A stretch of DNA of 52,514 bases, taken from positions 1 to 52,514 of the forward strand of contig SZOZ01000015.1 of assembly GCA_030263455.1 (NCBI GenBank), read 5' to 3'. The DNA comes from Synechococcales cyanobacterium CNB (GTDB taxonomy: Bacteria; Planctomycetota; Phycisphaerae; Phycisphaerales; UBA1924). Numbering within the stretch: the first letter of the stretch is position 1; every line of letters starts with the position of its first letter. Positions 33,829 through 43,369 of the stretch are shown in pieces. A program made the translations under genes and the position numbers. The notes beneath the pieces were generated by a model. That model saw only the letters and a list, made by a program, of their open reading frames with translations, had not been told where the DNA came from and ran no database searches.

Positions 33829-35640
33829 ATGAGCGTCAACGCCCAGATCGCCGAACGGCTCGAACAGATCGCCGAAATCCTTGAACTCCTCGGCGAGGAC
33901 CGCTTCCGCGTCGCCGCCAACGCCAAGGCCGCCCGCGTCATCGCCGATCTCACCACCGACCTTGCCACGCTCGCCCACGACCGCGGCGCGCTGCTCGCCA
34001 TCGAAGGCATCGGCGCCAAGACCGCCGACAAGATCATCGAGTTCGTCAACACCGGCCGCATCACCGAGCACGAGGAACTCCGGGCCAAAGTCCCGCCCGG
34101 CCTCCTTGAAATCCTCCGCATCCCAGGCCTCGGACCCAAAACCGTCGCCATGCTCTGGAAGGAGGCGGGCGTCACCGACCTCCCCTCGCTCAAGCGCATC
34201 ATCGACGACGGCTCCATCCTCAACCTCCCGCGCATGGGCGCGAAGACGGTCGAGAACGTCAAGAAGTCCATCGAGTTCGCCGGCCAGACCGAGCAGCGCA
34301 TCCCCCTCGGCATCGCCCTCCCCATCGCCGAAGAGATCGTGGCACGCATGAGCGCCGTCACGGGTGTCAAGCATGCTGCCTTCGCCGGCTCGCTCCGGCG
34401 CGGAAAGGAGACCATCGGCGACGCCGACGTCCTCGTGGCAACCACCGATCCCGACGCCGCGCACCAAGCCTTCACCACCATGCCCGGCGTCGTGCAGGTG
34501 CTCGCCAGCGGCGGCACGAAGAGCTCCGTCCGCCTCCGCGCCGCACACGACCTCGGACGATGGACCCTCGAAGGCCAGCACGGCAAGGAGTCCGGCGGCG
34601 TCGCACTCCAGGCCGACCTCCGCGTCGTCGATCCCGCCGCCTGGGGCGCGGCCATGATGTACTTCACAGGCTCCAAGGAGCACAACGTCCGACTCCGAGA
34701 ACTCGCCCTCAAAAAAGGCTACACACTCAACGAATACGGCCTCTTCCACAACGACAACGACAACACCCCGCCCCAACACCGCGGCGTCAAACCCCTCGCC
34801 TCACGCACCGAGGATGCCGTGTACGCCAAGCTCGGCCTCCCCTTCATCCCCCCCGAAATCCGCGAGGACCGCGGCGAACTCGCCCTGGCCGAAACTCCAC
34901 GCTTCGTCGAAATCGACGACGTCAAGGCCGAACTCCACGCCCACACCACCGCCTCCGACGGCTCGCTCGAGCTCCACGAACTCGTCAACGAAGCCAAACG
35001 CCGCGGCTTCCACACCATCGCCGTCACCGATCACTCCAAGTCCAGCGTCGTCGCCGGCGGTCTCGACGAGAAACGCCTCGCCGAGCAACGCGAACAGATC
35101 GAGGCGCTGCGCAAGAGCACGAAAGCCATCTCCATGCTCTGCGGCAGCGAGGTGGACATCCTCGGCGACGGCCGACTCGACTTCGACGACGAAACCCTCG
35201 CCACCCTCGACCTCGTCGTCGCAAGCCCCCACGTCGCGCTCAAGCAAGACCCCAAGGCCGCCACCAAACGCCTCATCCGCGCCATCGAAAACCGATTCGT
35301 TCATGTCCTCGGCCACCCCACCGGCCGTCTCATCAACCGCCGTCCCGGCCTCAGCCCTGACATGGCCGAAGTGATCGCCGCCGCGAAGCAGCACCGCGTC
35401 GCCCTCGAAATCAACGCCCACTGGATGCGCCTCGACCTGCGCGATTCCCACGTCCGCGCCGCCGTCGAGGCCGGCTGCCTCATTGCCATCAACTGCGACG
35501 TTCACGGCGCGGCCGATTTCGACAACCTCCGCTACGGCGTCCTCACCGCCCGACGTGGCTGGCTCCCCCCGGAACAGTGCGTCAACTGCTGGCCCCCCAA
35601 AAAATTGCGCGACTGGCTCGCCTCCAGACGCACACAATGA
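33829..35640 (+). CDS. polX: DNA polymerase X family protein with PHP domain
   Basis: 603 residues. The N-terminal helix-hairpin-helix region (~1-130; LLAIEGIGAKTADKI, LRIPGLGPKTVAML) is followed by the polymerase beta palm with metal Asp pair in GSLRRGKETIGDADVLV (~190-200) and third Asp in LQADLRVV. The C-terminal PHP domain (~365-600; ELHAHTTASDGSLE, AVTDHSKSS, VLGHPTGR, NCDVHG) supplies the 3'-5' exonuclease/phosphatase site, with its metal ligands present. Bacterial PolX is a gap-filling repair polymerase. AATGAT lies 6 nt before the ATG and there is no Shine-Dalgarno. Confidence 0.95.
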   Translation: MSVNAQIAERLEQIAEILELLGEDRFRVAANAKAARVIADLTTDLATLAHDRGALLAIEGIGAKTADKIIEFVNTGRITEHEELRAKVPPGLLEILRIPGLGPKTVAMLWKEAGVTDLPSLKRIIDDGSILNLPRMGAKTVENVKKSIEFAGQTEQRIPLGIALPIAEEIVARMSAVTGVKHAAFAGSLRRGKETIGDADVLVATTDPDAAHQAFTTMPGVVQVLASGGTKSSVRLRAAHDLGRWTLEGQHGKESGGVALQADLRVVDPAAWGAAMMYFTGSKEHNVRLRELALKKGYTLNEYGLFHNDNDNTPPQHRGVKPLASRTEDAVYAKLGLPFIPPEIREDRGELALAETPRFVEIDDVKAELHAHTTASDGSLELHELVNEAKRRGFHTIAVTDHSKSSVVAGGLDEKRLAEQREQIEALRKSTKAISMLCGSEVDILGDGRLDFDDETLATLDLVVASPHVALKQDPKAATKRLIRAIENRFVHVLGHPTGRLINRRPGLSPDMAEVIAAAKQHRVALEINAHWMRLDLRDSHVRAAVEAGCLIAINCDVHGAADFDNLRYGVLTARRGWLPPEQCVNCWPPKKLRDWLASRRTQ

Positions 35641-35654
35641 CGTTGGCAATCAAC

Positions 35655-35683
35655 TTGACTTGAGACTGAGTCTCAGATTCAAT
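35655..35683 (+). promoter_or_regulatory. promoter with Fur-like 7-1-7 operator in the spacer
   Basis: TTGACT (35655-35660) and TTCAAT (35678-35683) are 17 nt apart, as a good housekeeping promoter. The perfect palindrome TGAGACTGAGTCTCA (35661-35675) fills the spacer. TGAGAxTGAxTCTCA-type palindromes are the hallmark of Fur-family operators, so binding would block RNA polymerase. Iron (or another metal) repression of the downstream prepilin-like gene is inferred, not shown. The 85-nt gap is markedly more AT-rich than its surroundings. Confidence 0.6.
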
Positions 35684-35724
35684 ACGAACCCTCCCTAGGG
35701 GTCCGATTTGAACGGAGGCTCCCC

Positions 35725-36603
<879 letters not shown>

Positions 36604-36628
36604 ACCCGCGCAACCCGAGCCGATCCGG

Positions 36629-36634
36629 TACAAT
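36629..36634 (+). promoter_or_regulatory. -10-like box TACAAT before the DNA methyltransferase
   Basis: TACAAT lies 6 nt before the GTG at 36641, with no Shine-Dalgarno between. This fits a leaderless transcript. No convincing -35 hexamer. Confidence 0.45.
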
Positions 36635-36640
36635 CGCGCC

Positions 36641-37507
36641 GTGAACCGGGTCATCCTCGGCGATTGCCTCGACGTGCTCGCCACACTCCCGCGCGGGATG
36701 GCGCGCCTCATCTACGTCGATCCGCCGTTCAACACCGGCAAGGTCCAGCAGCGCGACCGCATCCGCACCACCGCCGACGAAACCAACGGCACGCGCGCCG
36801 GATTCGCCGGCAAGCGCTACCGTGTTGAGCGGGTCGAGAGCGGCTCATACGGCGACGCGTTCGGTGAGGACTACCTCGACTTCCTGATGCCGCGCCTGAA
36901 AGCCGGCCTGCGCTGCCTCGCGCCCGACGGCTCGCTCTTCGTTCACCTCGACTGGCGCGAGGTCCACTACGTCAAGGTCGCGCTCGACCGCCTCCTCGGA
37001 CGCGATCGCTTCATGAACGAGATCGTCTGGGCCTACGACTTCGGCGGCCGCTCCCCCCGCCGATGGCCCGCCAAACACGACACCATCCTCTGGTACGCGC
37101 TCGACCCCTCCAACTACGTCTTCAACGAGCCTGAGATCGACCGCATCCCGTACATGGCCCCGGGCCTCGTCACGCCGGAGAAGGCCGCGCGCGGAAAGTC
37201 CCCGACCGACGTCTGGTGGCACACCATCGTCCCCACCAACGGGCGAGAGAAGACGGGCTACCCGACGCAGAAACCGCTCGGCATCGTCAATCGCATCGTG
37301 CGAGTCCACTCCTCGCCCGGCGACGTCGTGCTGGACTTCTTCGCCGGCAGCGGCACCACCGGCGAGGCTGCCGCCACGCACGACCGAGACTTCATCCTCA
37401 TCGACAGCAACCCCGAAGCCGCGGCCGTTATGGCGGCGCGACTCGCCCGCTTCGACCCCGAATGCGTCGGATTCGAACAGCCCCTTGCCGACGCACGCTG
37501 CGCATAG
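36641..37507 (+). CDS. site-specific DNA methyltransferase (beta-class order, probable N6-adenine)
   Basis: 288 residues. Catalytic motif IV DPPF (residues 27-30, in LIYVDPPFNTG) precedes the SAM-binding motif LDFFAGSGTTGEAA (~230), the order of the beta class. DPPF rather than SPP favours N6-adenine. Other landmarks: LFVHLDWREVHYVK and the pre-motif TQKPLGIVNRIV. GTG start at 36641 with TACAAT 6 nt upstream. No restriction enzyme or specificity gene is nearby; the neighbours are a prepilin-like gene and ffh. Likely an orphan (regulatory or CcrM-like) methylase. Recognition sequence unknown. Confidence 0.88.
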   Translation: MNRVILGDCLDVLATLPRGMARLIYVDPPFNTGKVQQRDRIRTTADETNGTRAGFAGKRYRVERVESGSYGDAFGEDYLDFLMPRLKAGLRCLAPDGSLFVHLDWREVHYVKVALDRLLGRDRFMNEIVWAYDFGGRSPRRWPAKHDTILWYALDPSNYVFNEPEIDRIPYMAPGLVTPEKAARGKSPTDVWWHTIVPTNGREKTGYPTQKPLGIVNRIVRVHSSPGDVVLDFFAGSGTTGEAAATHDRDFILIDSNPEAAAVMAARLARFDPECVGFEQPLADARCA

Positions 37508-37510
37508 ACT
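37505..37510 (+). promoter_or_regulatory. -10-like box TAGACT before ffh
   Basis: TAGACT ends 6 nt (CCCCCC) before the ffh ATG. It overlaps the stop of the methyltransferase gene, so it may be coincidental. No Shine-Dalgarno is present. Confidence 0.3.
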
Positions 37511-37516
37511 CCCCCC

Positions 37517-39055
37517 ATGTTCGAGCGTCTTTCCGAAGGATTCGGCAAGGTCTTCCGTCGCCTCTCCGGCCAGGGCACCATCACCGAGGCCAACGTCCGC
37601 GAGGCCATGGAGGAGGTGCGCACCGCCCTCCTCGACGCCGACGTCAACTACGACGTCGTCAACGAGTTCTGCGACGACGTCGTCGCCGACGCCCTCGGCC
37701 GCGAGGTCACCAAGAGCCTCCGACCCGGCCAGGAGATGGTCGGCATCGTCCACGCCCGCCTCGTCGAACTCCTCGGCGGCGAAGAGGCACTCGCCGAAGC
37801 TACCGACCCCGAACGCGCCCGTGCCGCCCCCGGCCCCGCGATCATGCGCGTCTCCCCAGGCCCAACCATCGTCATGATGTGCGGCCTGCAAGGCTCCGGC
37901 AAGACCACCACCTGCGGCAAACTCGCCGCCTACCTCAGCAAACGCGGCCGCAGCGTCATGCTCTGCGCCGCCGACCTCCAGCGGCCCGCCGCCGTCGAGC
38001 AACTCGAAATCGTCGCCGCCCAGGCCCGCCAGGCCGCCCCCGGCGGCGCGCCCGTCCACTTCCACGGCGAGCCGGACAAGTGCGCCGAGTACGGCAAGGC
38101 CGTCGGCGTCGCCGTCCAGGTCTGCCGACGCGCCCTCGACGCCGCACGCAAGGCCGGCGCGGACGTCCTCATCCTCGACACCGCCGGCCGACTCCACGTC
38201 AACGACGAACTCATGGGCGAACTCCAGCAGGTCCGCCGCGCCCTCAACCCGCACCACGTCTTCCTCGTCGTCGACGCCATGACCGGCCAGGACGCCGTCA
38301 ACAGCGCCAAGGCATTCCACGAACGCCTCGAAGTCGACGGCGTCATTCTCACCAAGTTCGATTCCGACACCCGCGGCGGCGCGGCCATCTCCATCCGAAA
38401 GGTCACCGGTGCGCCCATCCGCTTCATCGGCGTGGGCGAAAAGGCCGAGGCCCTCGAGGAGTTCCACGCCCAGCGCATGGCAGGACGCATCCTCGGCATG
38501 GGCGATGTCGTCTCCCTCGTCGAGAAGGCACAGGAGCAGGTCTCCGCCGAGGACGCCGAACGGCTCGCCGAGAAGATGGCTCGCGGCGAGATGACGATGG
38601 ACGACTTCCTCGCCCAGCTCCGCATGCTCCGACGCCTCGGCCCCATGCGACAGATCCTCGGCATGTTGCCCGGCGTCGGCGCGGCCCTCAAGGACGCGCA
38701 CATCGACGAAGGACAACTCGACCGCGTCGAAGCCATCATCAACTCCATGACCAAGGAAGAACGCCGCGAGCCGAGGATCATCAACACCAGCCGACGCCGG
38801 CGCATCGCGGCCGGCAGCGGCACCGACCAGAACGCCGTCGGACAACTCGTCAGGCAGCACGACGCCATCAGCAAAATGACCAAGCAGATGGCCGGCATGA
38901 GCGCCAAGTCGAAGGTCGCCGCCGTCAAGGAACTCGGCGCGGCCGGCATGGGGGGCATGGTCCCGGGCCTCAAGGGCATGCCCGGCTTCAACACCAAAGG
39001 CTCCACGCGCGCGACCGCCCCCGGCCGTTTCAAGCAACGCAAAAAACGCCGGTGA
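37517..39055 (+). CDS. ffh: signal recognition particle protein Ffh
   Basis: 512 residues. NG GTPase domain: N-terminal helix bundle, then P-loop GLQGSGKTTTCGKLA (~120), CAADLQRPAAVEQL, LILDTAGRLHVNDELM, TKFDSDTRGGAA and IRFIGVGEKAEALEEF. The methionine-rich M domain (~330-475; MTMDDFLAQLRMLRRLGPM, LGMLPG) binds 4.5S RNA and signal peptides. A ~25-residue Pro/Ala-rich insertion (EATDPERARAAPG) precedes the P-loop, more than in E. coli Ffh. It targets membrane proteins co-translationally with FtsY; no ffs RNA gene is recognisable in this window. Confidence 0.96.
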   Translation: MFERLSEGFGKVFRRLSGQGTITEANVREAMEEVRTALLDADVNYDVVNEFCDDVVADALGREVTKSLRPGQEMVGIVHARLVELLGGEEALAEATDPERARAAPGPAIMRVSPGPTIVMMCGLQGSGKTTTCGKLAAYLSKRGRSVMLCAADLQRPAAVEQLEIVAAQARQAAPGGAPVHFHGEPDKCAEYGKAVGVAVQVCRRALDAARKAGADVLILDTAGRLHVNDELMGELQQVRRALNPHHVFLVVDAMTGQDAVNSAKAFHERLEVDGVILTKFDSDTRGGAAISIRKVTGAPIRFIGVGEKAEALEEFHAQRMAGRILGMGDVVSLVEKAQEQVSAEDAERLAEKMARGEMTMDDFLAQLRMLRRLGPMRQILGMLPGVGAALKDAHIDEGQLDRVEAIINSMTKEERREPRIINTSRRRRIAAGSGTDQNAVGQLVRQHDAISKMTKQMAGMSAKSKVAAVKELGAAGMGGMVPGLKGMPGFNTKGSTRATAPGRFKQRKKRR

Positions 39056-39063
39056 CAATCGGA

Positions 39064-39113
39064 TCCTGAGTCTTGGGTTCCGGGTCTCGCGTTGCCTCTT
39101 TCGGGACTCAGGA
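39064..39113. repeat. 9-bp inverted repeat in ffh/permease convergent gap
   Basis: TCCTGAGTC (39064-39072) and GACTCAGGA (39105-39113) are exact reverse complements 32 nt apart. A smaller GGGACT/AGTCCC hairpin lies at 39103-39123. Both are in the gap between the converging ends of ffh and the AI-2E-type permease. Possibly a terminator region, no T-tract. Confidence 0.5.
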
Positions 39114-39137
39114 CTCAAGTCCCGACTCTCAGCCCCT

Positions 39138-40376
39138 TCACTCCCGCCCTACAGGCAGGAAGTCCCTCTCCCGCCCTTCAGCCCACGCCCGGAACCGCGG
39201 CCAGAAGACCTCCTTCAGCAGAATCTTCACGCACGCCGCCAGCGGGATCGCGATCAGCAGCCCGTAGAAACCGAACAGCGCACCCCCCGCCAGCGACGCG
39301 AACAGGATCGACGGCGTGTCCATCCCCGTGCTCTTCCCCTGGATCATCGGCGTCAGCACGTAGTCGTCCGCCGCCTGCGCGATGAAGTACACCACCATCG
39401 GCGCAAACGTCACCCACCACCACGCGTTCTGCCACCCCGGCCCCGAAGGGTCCAGCCACATCGCCACGATCGTCGCCGGAATTCCGATCAACGCCAGGTA
39501 CGGCACGATCGAGAGCAGGCCGATCGCCAATCCGAACAGAATCGGTGCAGGCGTGCCGATCACCCAGTACAAAACGCTCAGAATCCCCGCCTGGATGAAC
39601 GCGATCGTCAGCCGTCCGCGCACGAACCCTGACACCACCGCGTCGAACGCACGCACCAGTTCCAGCCACCGCCCGCGCTTCCGCTCCGGGATCAGCCCCT
39701 CCCAGAACTCCAGCACCTTCCCCCACCCCGTACAGACGAAGAAAAAGAAGAACGCTGTCAGGAACGCCCCGAACACCAGCGAAAACACCGACGCGATCCC
39801 CCGCAGCGTCGCCCCGACCGCCCCCGCGCCGGTCTCCAGCGCCTGTGTCGCGATCGTCTGCGCATTCGCCCGCACGAGCTCCAGCAGCCGCTTGGCGACC
39901 TCGCCCTCCGTCACATCGCGCCGTTCGACCAGAAAGTCCCGCGTCGCCAGCCAGAACCCCTCCGGCACAGCCGCCAGCGCGTCCGCGTCCTCCGGGTTCT
40001 GCACCGACGCGTACACCCGCTCAACCGAACCCGACACTCGACCCGCGAACGCAACCCCCTGCGTCACGGCGAACGCCGTCGCCACCACCGCCGGCGCCAC
40101 CACCACCACCGCCGCGACGACAACGATGATCGCCGCCGCCATCTGACGGCTCATCCACGACACCCGCGTCATCCGCTTCACCACCGGCTCGAACAGGTAC
40201 GCCAGCAGCGTCGCCAGCAACAGCGGCACCGTCACGACGCTGACCAGGTACCCGAGGTACAGCACCCCCAGCACCACCGCGATCACGAGCACGTCGCGCA
40301 GCGGCTGAATCTGCCACAGGTGCAGCGATCGCCAGTCCGTGCCGCCGTCGGCATGCGGTGTTCCAGGCTCGGCCAT
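39138..40376 (-). CDS. AI-2E family (PerM/DUF20) transporter
   Basis: 412 residues, multi-pass. The N-terminal pair of helices (LVIAVVLGVLYLGYLV, VVTVPLLLATLLAYLFEPVV) is followed by a periplasmic helix region (~100-180), then a conserved block with FFFFVCTGWGKVLEFWEGLIP, GFVRGRLTIAFIQAGILSVLY, LFGLAIGLLSIVPYLALIG and a terminal helix cluster (LFGFYGLLIAIPLAA). This is the trimer/pentamer permease family associated with AI-2 or Na+-linked export; the substrate here is unknown. ATG 40376 is used (upstream starts encode unrelated sequence). TACGCT lies 7 nt before it. Confidence 0.85.
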   Translation of the reverse strand: MAEPGTPHADGGTDWRSLHLWQIQPLRDVLVIAVVLGVLYLGYLVSVVTVPLLLATLLAYLFEPVVKRMTRVSWMSRQMAAAIIVVVAAVVVVAPAVVATAFAVTQGVAFAGRVSGSVERVYASVQNPEDADALAAVPEGFWLATRDFLVERRDVTEGEVAKRLLELVRANAQTIATQALETGAGAVGATLRGIASVFSLVFGAFLTAFFFFFVCTGWGKVLEFWEGLIPERKRGRWLELVRAFDAVVSGFVRGRLTIAFIQAGILSVLYWVIGTPAPILFGLAIGLLSIVPYLALIGIPATIVAMWLDPSGPGWQNAWWWVTFAPMVVYFIAQAADDYVLTPMIQGKSTGMDTPSILFASLAGGALFGFYGLLIAIPLAACVKILLKEVFWPRFRAWAEGRERDFLPVGRE

Positions 40377-40401
40377 GGCGGACAGCGTACCGTCTTCGCG
40401 G

Positions 40402-40779
40402 TCAGTCCGCGAAGCCCTCGTCGAAGTCGAACACACCCCGGAACTCCTCGAACGAGTCCCCTTCCGAGGTCCGCATCAACCCCGCGTCCACCATCGCATA
40501 CACGATCCGGCCGAAGTCCTCCGTCGAGTGCACGCCCCACCGGCTCAGCACCGTCCGCGCCAGCCGCCCGTACCGGTGCGTCGCGTAGTCCCGCAGCCCG
40601 AGGCACAGCTGCTTCCCGCTCACGTGCCGCGAGTCATCCTCGCTCTCCGCGGCCGACTCCCCGTGGATCATCTGCACCGTGTGCGTCAGCCCCGCGCGCA
40701 CGAAATCGTATGCCTCTCGCGGATAAGGCCCCGCCTTGTCGCGCAACTCCTGCCACACTGTCTGCATCGCGTCCGACAT
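40402..40779 (-). CDS. Minf_1886 family conserved protein
   Basis: 125 residues of a family restricted largely to Planctomycetes, Verrucomicrobia and relatives. Diagnostic segments: ELRDKAGPYPREAYDFV, HVSGKQLCLGLRDYATHRYG, TVLSRWGVHSTEDFGRIVY and the C-terminal FEEFRGVFDFDEGF. No catalytic residues or domain of known function. AGAGG is 8 nt before the ATG. It lies 25 nt upstream of the AI-2E permease on the same strand, with the glycosylase gene 13 nt further upstream, so a short operon is possible. Function unknown. Confidence 0.82.
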   Translation of the reverse strand: MSDAMQTVWQELRDKAGPYPREAYDFVRAGLTHTVQMIHGESAAESEDDSRHVSGKQLCLGLRDYATHRYGRLARTVLSRWGVHSTEDFGRIVYAMVDAGLMRTSEGDSFEEFRGVFDFDEGFAD

Positions 40780-40792
40780 CCGTTCTACCTCT

Positions 40793-41548
40793 TCAGACCT
40801 TTCGTCGAGCCATCATCGTAGGGGTCCGCACCCCCGACCGGCCAGAGCGGACCCTCGACCCGCCCTGCGAGACGTGCGGGTTCCCTTCAACGCACCACCG
40901 CAACGCCCGGTCGGCCCACTCGCCGGCATACGCCACTCCGATCCGCGCCGTGTTCGCCACACTCTCATCGGCCGACAGCCGCCCGCTCCCTCGAACGATG
41001 AACAGCCGCGACCCCGGCTCCGCAAGATCCACACCATCATCCTTCCGATCAAGTCCCATCGCCTCGCACAAACGCCCGGGGCCGGAGCACAGGTCCGTCT
41101 CCCGCAACGCCCCGCCACGCCGCGCCGACCGGCGACGACGCATCTCCTCCAGCCCCTCCACCGGCTCCAGCGCCCGGATCAGCACCGCCGCCGGCTCACC
41201 CTCGCGCCCGCACACCACGTTGAAGCAGTGGTGCATCCCGTAGGTGAAATACACGTACGCCGTCCCCGGCTTCCCGTACATCGACTCGTTCCGCGCCGTC
41301 CGCCTCCCGCCGAAGCAGTGCGCCGCCCGGTCCTCCGGCCCCAGGTACGCCTCCGTCTCCACGATCCGCCCTGCAAGCCGGGTCCCATCCGCCAGCACCC
41401 GCACCAGCGTGCACCCGAGCAACGCAAGCGCGAGCGCATCGGCCGACCTCGCATAGAACCGCCGCGGCAAGGAGCTCGAACGCTGAGAACTCCGAACAAC
41501 CGCCGCGTCCAGGGAGATGGAAGACGTGGGATCTCTCACTCGCGCCAC
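40793..41548 (-). CDS. 3-methyladenine DNA glycosylase (Aag/MPG family)
   Basis: 251-residue base-excision glycosylase of the MPG fold. Catalytic Glu is in GRIVETEAYLGPEDRAAHCF; intercalating Tyr region is MYGKPGTAYVYFTYGMHHCF; EPAAVLIRALEPVEGLE and LCSGPGRLCEAMGLDRKDDG are typical of the family. It removes alkylated or deaminated purines. The last ~25 residues after EGNPHVS are extra and Arg-rich. The start at 41548 gives an unstructured N-terminal ~28 residues before PRRFYARSADALA; a later start is possible. Confidence 0.9.
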   Translation of the reverse strand: MARVRDPTSSISLDAAVVRSSQRSSSLPRRFYARSADALALALLGCTLVRVLADGTRLAGRIVETEAYLGPEDRAAHCFGGRRTARNESMYGKPGTAYVYFTYGMHHCFNVVCGREGEPAAVLIRALEPVEGLEEMRRRRSARRGGALRETDLCSGPGRLCEAMGLDRKDDGVDLAEPGSRLFIVRGSGRLSADESVANTARIGVAYAGEWADRALRWCVEGNPHVSQGGSRVRSGRSGVRTPTMMARRKV

Positions 41549-41617
41549 CCCGTCCTCTGAACTCCATATCCCACGCCGCGCTCTCCGCGCCCACTCCGTG
41601 TTCTCCGCGTTCGCGCT

Positions 41618-43369
41618 TTACGCATACGCATGAAGCCCCGGCAGCAGCAGGTTCACGCCGAAGTATGTCCACAGCATCACGACGAAACCCACCACGCTCA
41701 GCCATGCCGTCACCAGCCCGCGATTCTGCCCCGTCGTCAGCCGCAGGTGGATCACGATCAGGTAGATGATCCACGTCAGCAGCGCCCACGTTTCCTTCGG
41801 GTCGAAGGCCCACCACCGGCCCCACGAATGGTCCGCCCACCACGCCCCGAGCAGAATGCCCACCCCCAGCGTCCAGAACGCCAGTTGCAGCACGGTCATC
41901 TGCGCCGTGTCGAGGTCCGCCAGCACCCGTGCCCGTCCGAACGGCTTGTCATCCGGCGCATTGAGCGCAGCCGCCGCGATCGCCTCCGTATCCCCCCTTT
42001 CGACCGCCTGCGCGCGCAACCTCCCCAGATAATGCGTGCAAAGGTAGAACACCGAGCACACGAACCCCAGCGTGATCAGTCCGTACGACACCAGCACCGT
42101 CGTCACGTGGTACTTCAGCAGCACCGACGTGTTCAGGATCGCCGCCTCGCGCCCGATGTGCCGGCCCGGCATGTCCGTCTGCGTCGCCGTGATGAGCACC
42201 AGGAACCCCGTCGCCGCCGCCGCCGCGCCGAACAGCCACTGCCGCCGCGCCAGCATGATCACCCCCCCCACGACAGCCGCGAACAGGCTCAGCCCCGTCA
42301 TCGATTCGAACTGGTTCTGGATCGCGAACCGTTCCGCGACGATGCACCGCAGCACAAACCCCGTCGCGTGCAGCACGATCGCCCCCACCAGCAGCACGCT
42401 CCCCGTCCATGCCAGCCACCGCCGACCCGTCCCGAACGCGATCAGCAGCGAGACCAGCGACAGCAGGTACAGCCAGTACCCCCACTCGAACGCGTTCACC
42501 CGGTTGTACGCCATTTCCAGCGCGCGGCGCGACTGCGGGTGCGTGCCGGGGTTGATCGCCGCCAGCGCATCCGCCAGTTCCGCCGCCGCTGTGCTCACGC
42601 GCCCCGCGTCCGCCGCACGCCACGCCTCCCCGAGCCGCAGCGCGGCAGCCCGTGCCGGATGCTCCGCCGGCAGCTCGCTCACGTGCCGCCAAGGCAGGTC
42701 GCGGCTCTCCGGCGCCACCATGAGAAAGTTCGAACCCCCGAAAGCGATCAGCCGCAACGCGCGGTCCGCGCGGTCCAGTCCCTCGCGGAAGCCCGTCTCG
42801 CTCATGTGCTTGTCGCGCATCTCGTCGCCGAACGCGAGCACCATCCGCGGCGAGACCCGCGTCAACCGCATCCACCGCTCCTGCTCGTCCCGGTCGCCGG
42901 GAAACGCCGCCTCGAGCAGCCCCCGCCGCAGCGGCAGGTAGTTCACGTGAATCACCGGCCGATCGATGTAGTGATCGGGCGACACCGCGAGATCAATCAA
43001 GGTAAAAAGCGGGTCGTGCCTCGCCTGCACGCCGTCCGGCAGCGGGTCCGCGTACCTGCTCCGTCCCGTCAGGTCAAACACCGTCTCCCGCGCCAGCGTG
43101 TCCAAAATCTTGACACGCCCGTTGTGGAACACCGCCGCGTCTCGCAGCGACGACAAGTCAACCGCCCGCTCGAACGCCAGTTTGTCCGCCGGCGTCACCG
43201 CCGCGGCCGGCGCGATCGACGATCCGAACGGCTTGTCCAGCCGCCCCGAATCGTCCGACACCTCCCGCGTCTCCGGGTGTGCGTTCCCCGCAGGCGCGGT
43301 CTGTGCGCGCGCCCCAGCGCCCATCACCGCCAGCGCAACGATCTGCAACAGCGCGACCAGCCTGCTCAT
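41618..43369 (-). CDS. ccsA: cytochrome c assembly protein CcsA/ResC-type (system II haem handling)
   Basis: 583 residues. The signal-like start (MSRLVALLQIVALAVMG) is followed by a ~280-residue extracytoplasmic region and about eight membrane helices in the C-terminal half. The haem-handling WWD motif is WADHSWGRWWAFDPKETW (~520-540), with conserved His in LLKYHVTTVLVSYG and in WIIYLIVIHLRLTTG. It exports and ligates haem to CXXCH apocytochromes together with ResB. It starts at ATG 43369, overlapping the resB stop by 4 nt (ATGA), so the two are coupled. The unusually long periplasmic part contains FHNGRVKILDTLARETV, as in other planctomycete members. Confidence 0.9.
   Translation of the reverse strand: MSRLVALLQIVALAVMGAGARAQTAPAGNAHPETREVSDDSGRLDKPFGSSIAPAAAVTPADKLAFERAVDLSSLRDAAVFHNGRVKILDTLARETVFDLTGRSRYADPLPDGVQARHDPLFTLIDLAVSPDHYIDRPVIHVNYLPLRRGLLEAAFPGDRDEQERWMRLTRVSPRMVLAFGDEMRDKHMSETGFREGLDRADRALRLIAFGGSNFLMVAPESRDLPWRHVSELPAEHPARAAALRLGEAWRAADAGRVSTAAAELADALAAINPGTHPQSRRALEMAYNRVNAFEWGYWLYLLSLVSLLIAFGTGRRWLAWTGSVLLVGAIVLHATGFVLRCIVAERFAIQNQFESMTGLSLFAAVVGGVIMLARRQWLFGAAAAATGFLVLITATQTDMPGRHIGREAAILNTSVLLKYHVTTVLVSYGLITLGFVCSVFYLCTHYLGRLRAQAVERGDTEAIAAAALNAPDDKPFGRARVLADLDTAQMTVLQLAFWTLGVGILLGAWWADHSWGRWWAFDPKETWALLTWIIYLIVIHLRLTTGQNRGLVTAWLSVVGFVVMLWTYFGVNLLLPGLHAYA

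Noticed and set aside
35641-35724. An insertion-sequence end or attachment site, because of the AT-rich patch
   Set aside because: No target duplication, terminal repeats or recombinase gene; a promoter with an operator explains the composition.
39103-39123. Second Fur-like box in the ffh/permease gap (GGGACT...AGTCCC)
   Set aside because: Spacing and symmetry do not match the 7-1-7 operator, and it lies between two gene ends rather than before a start.
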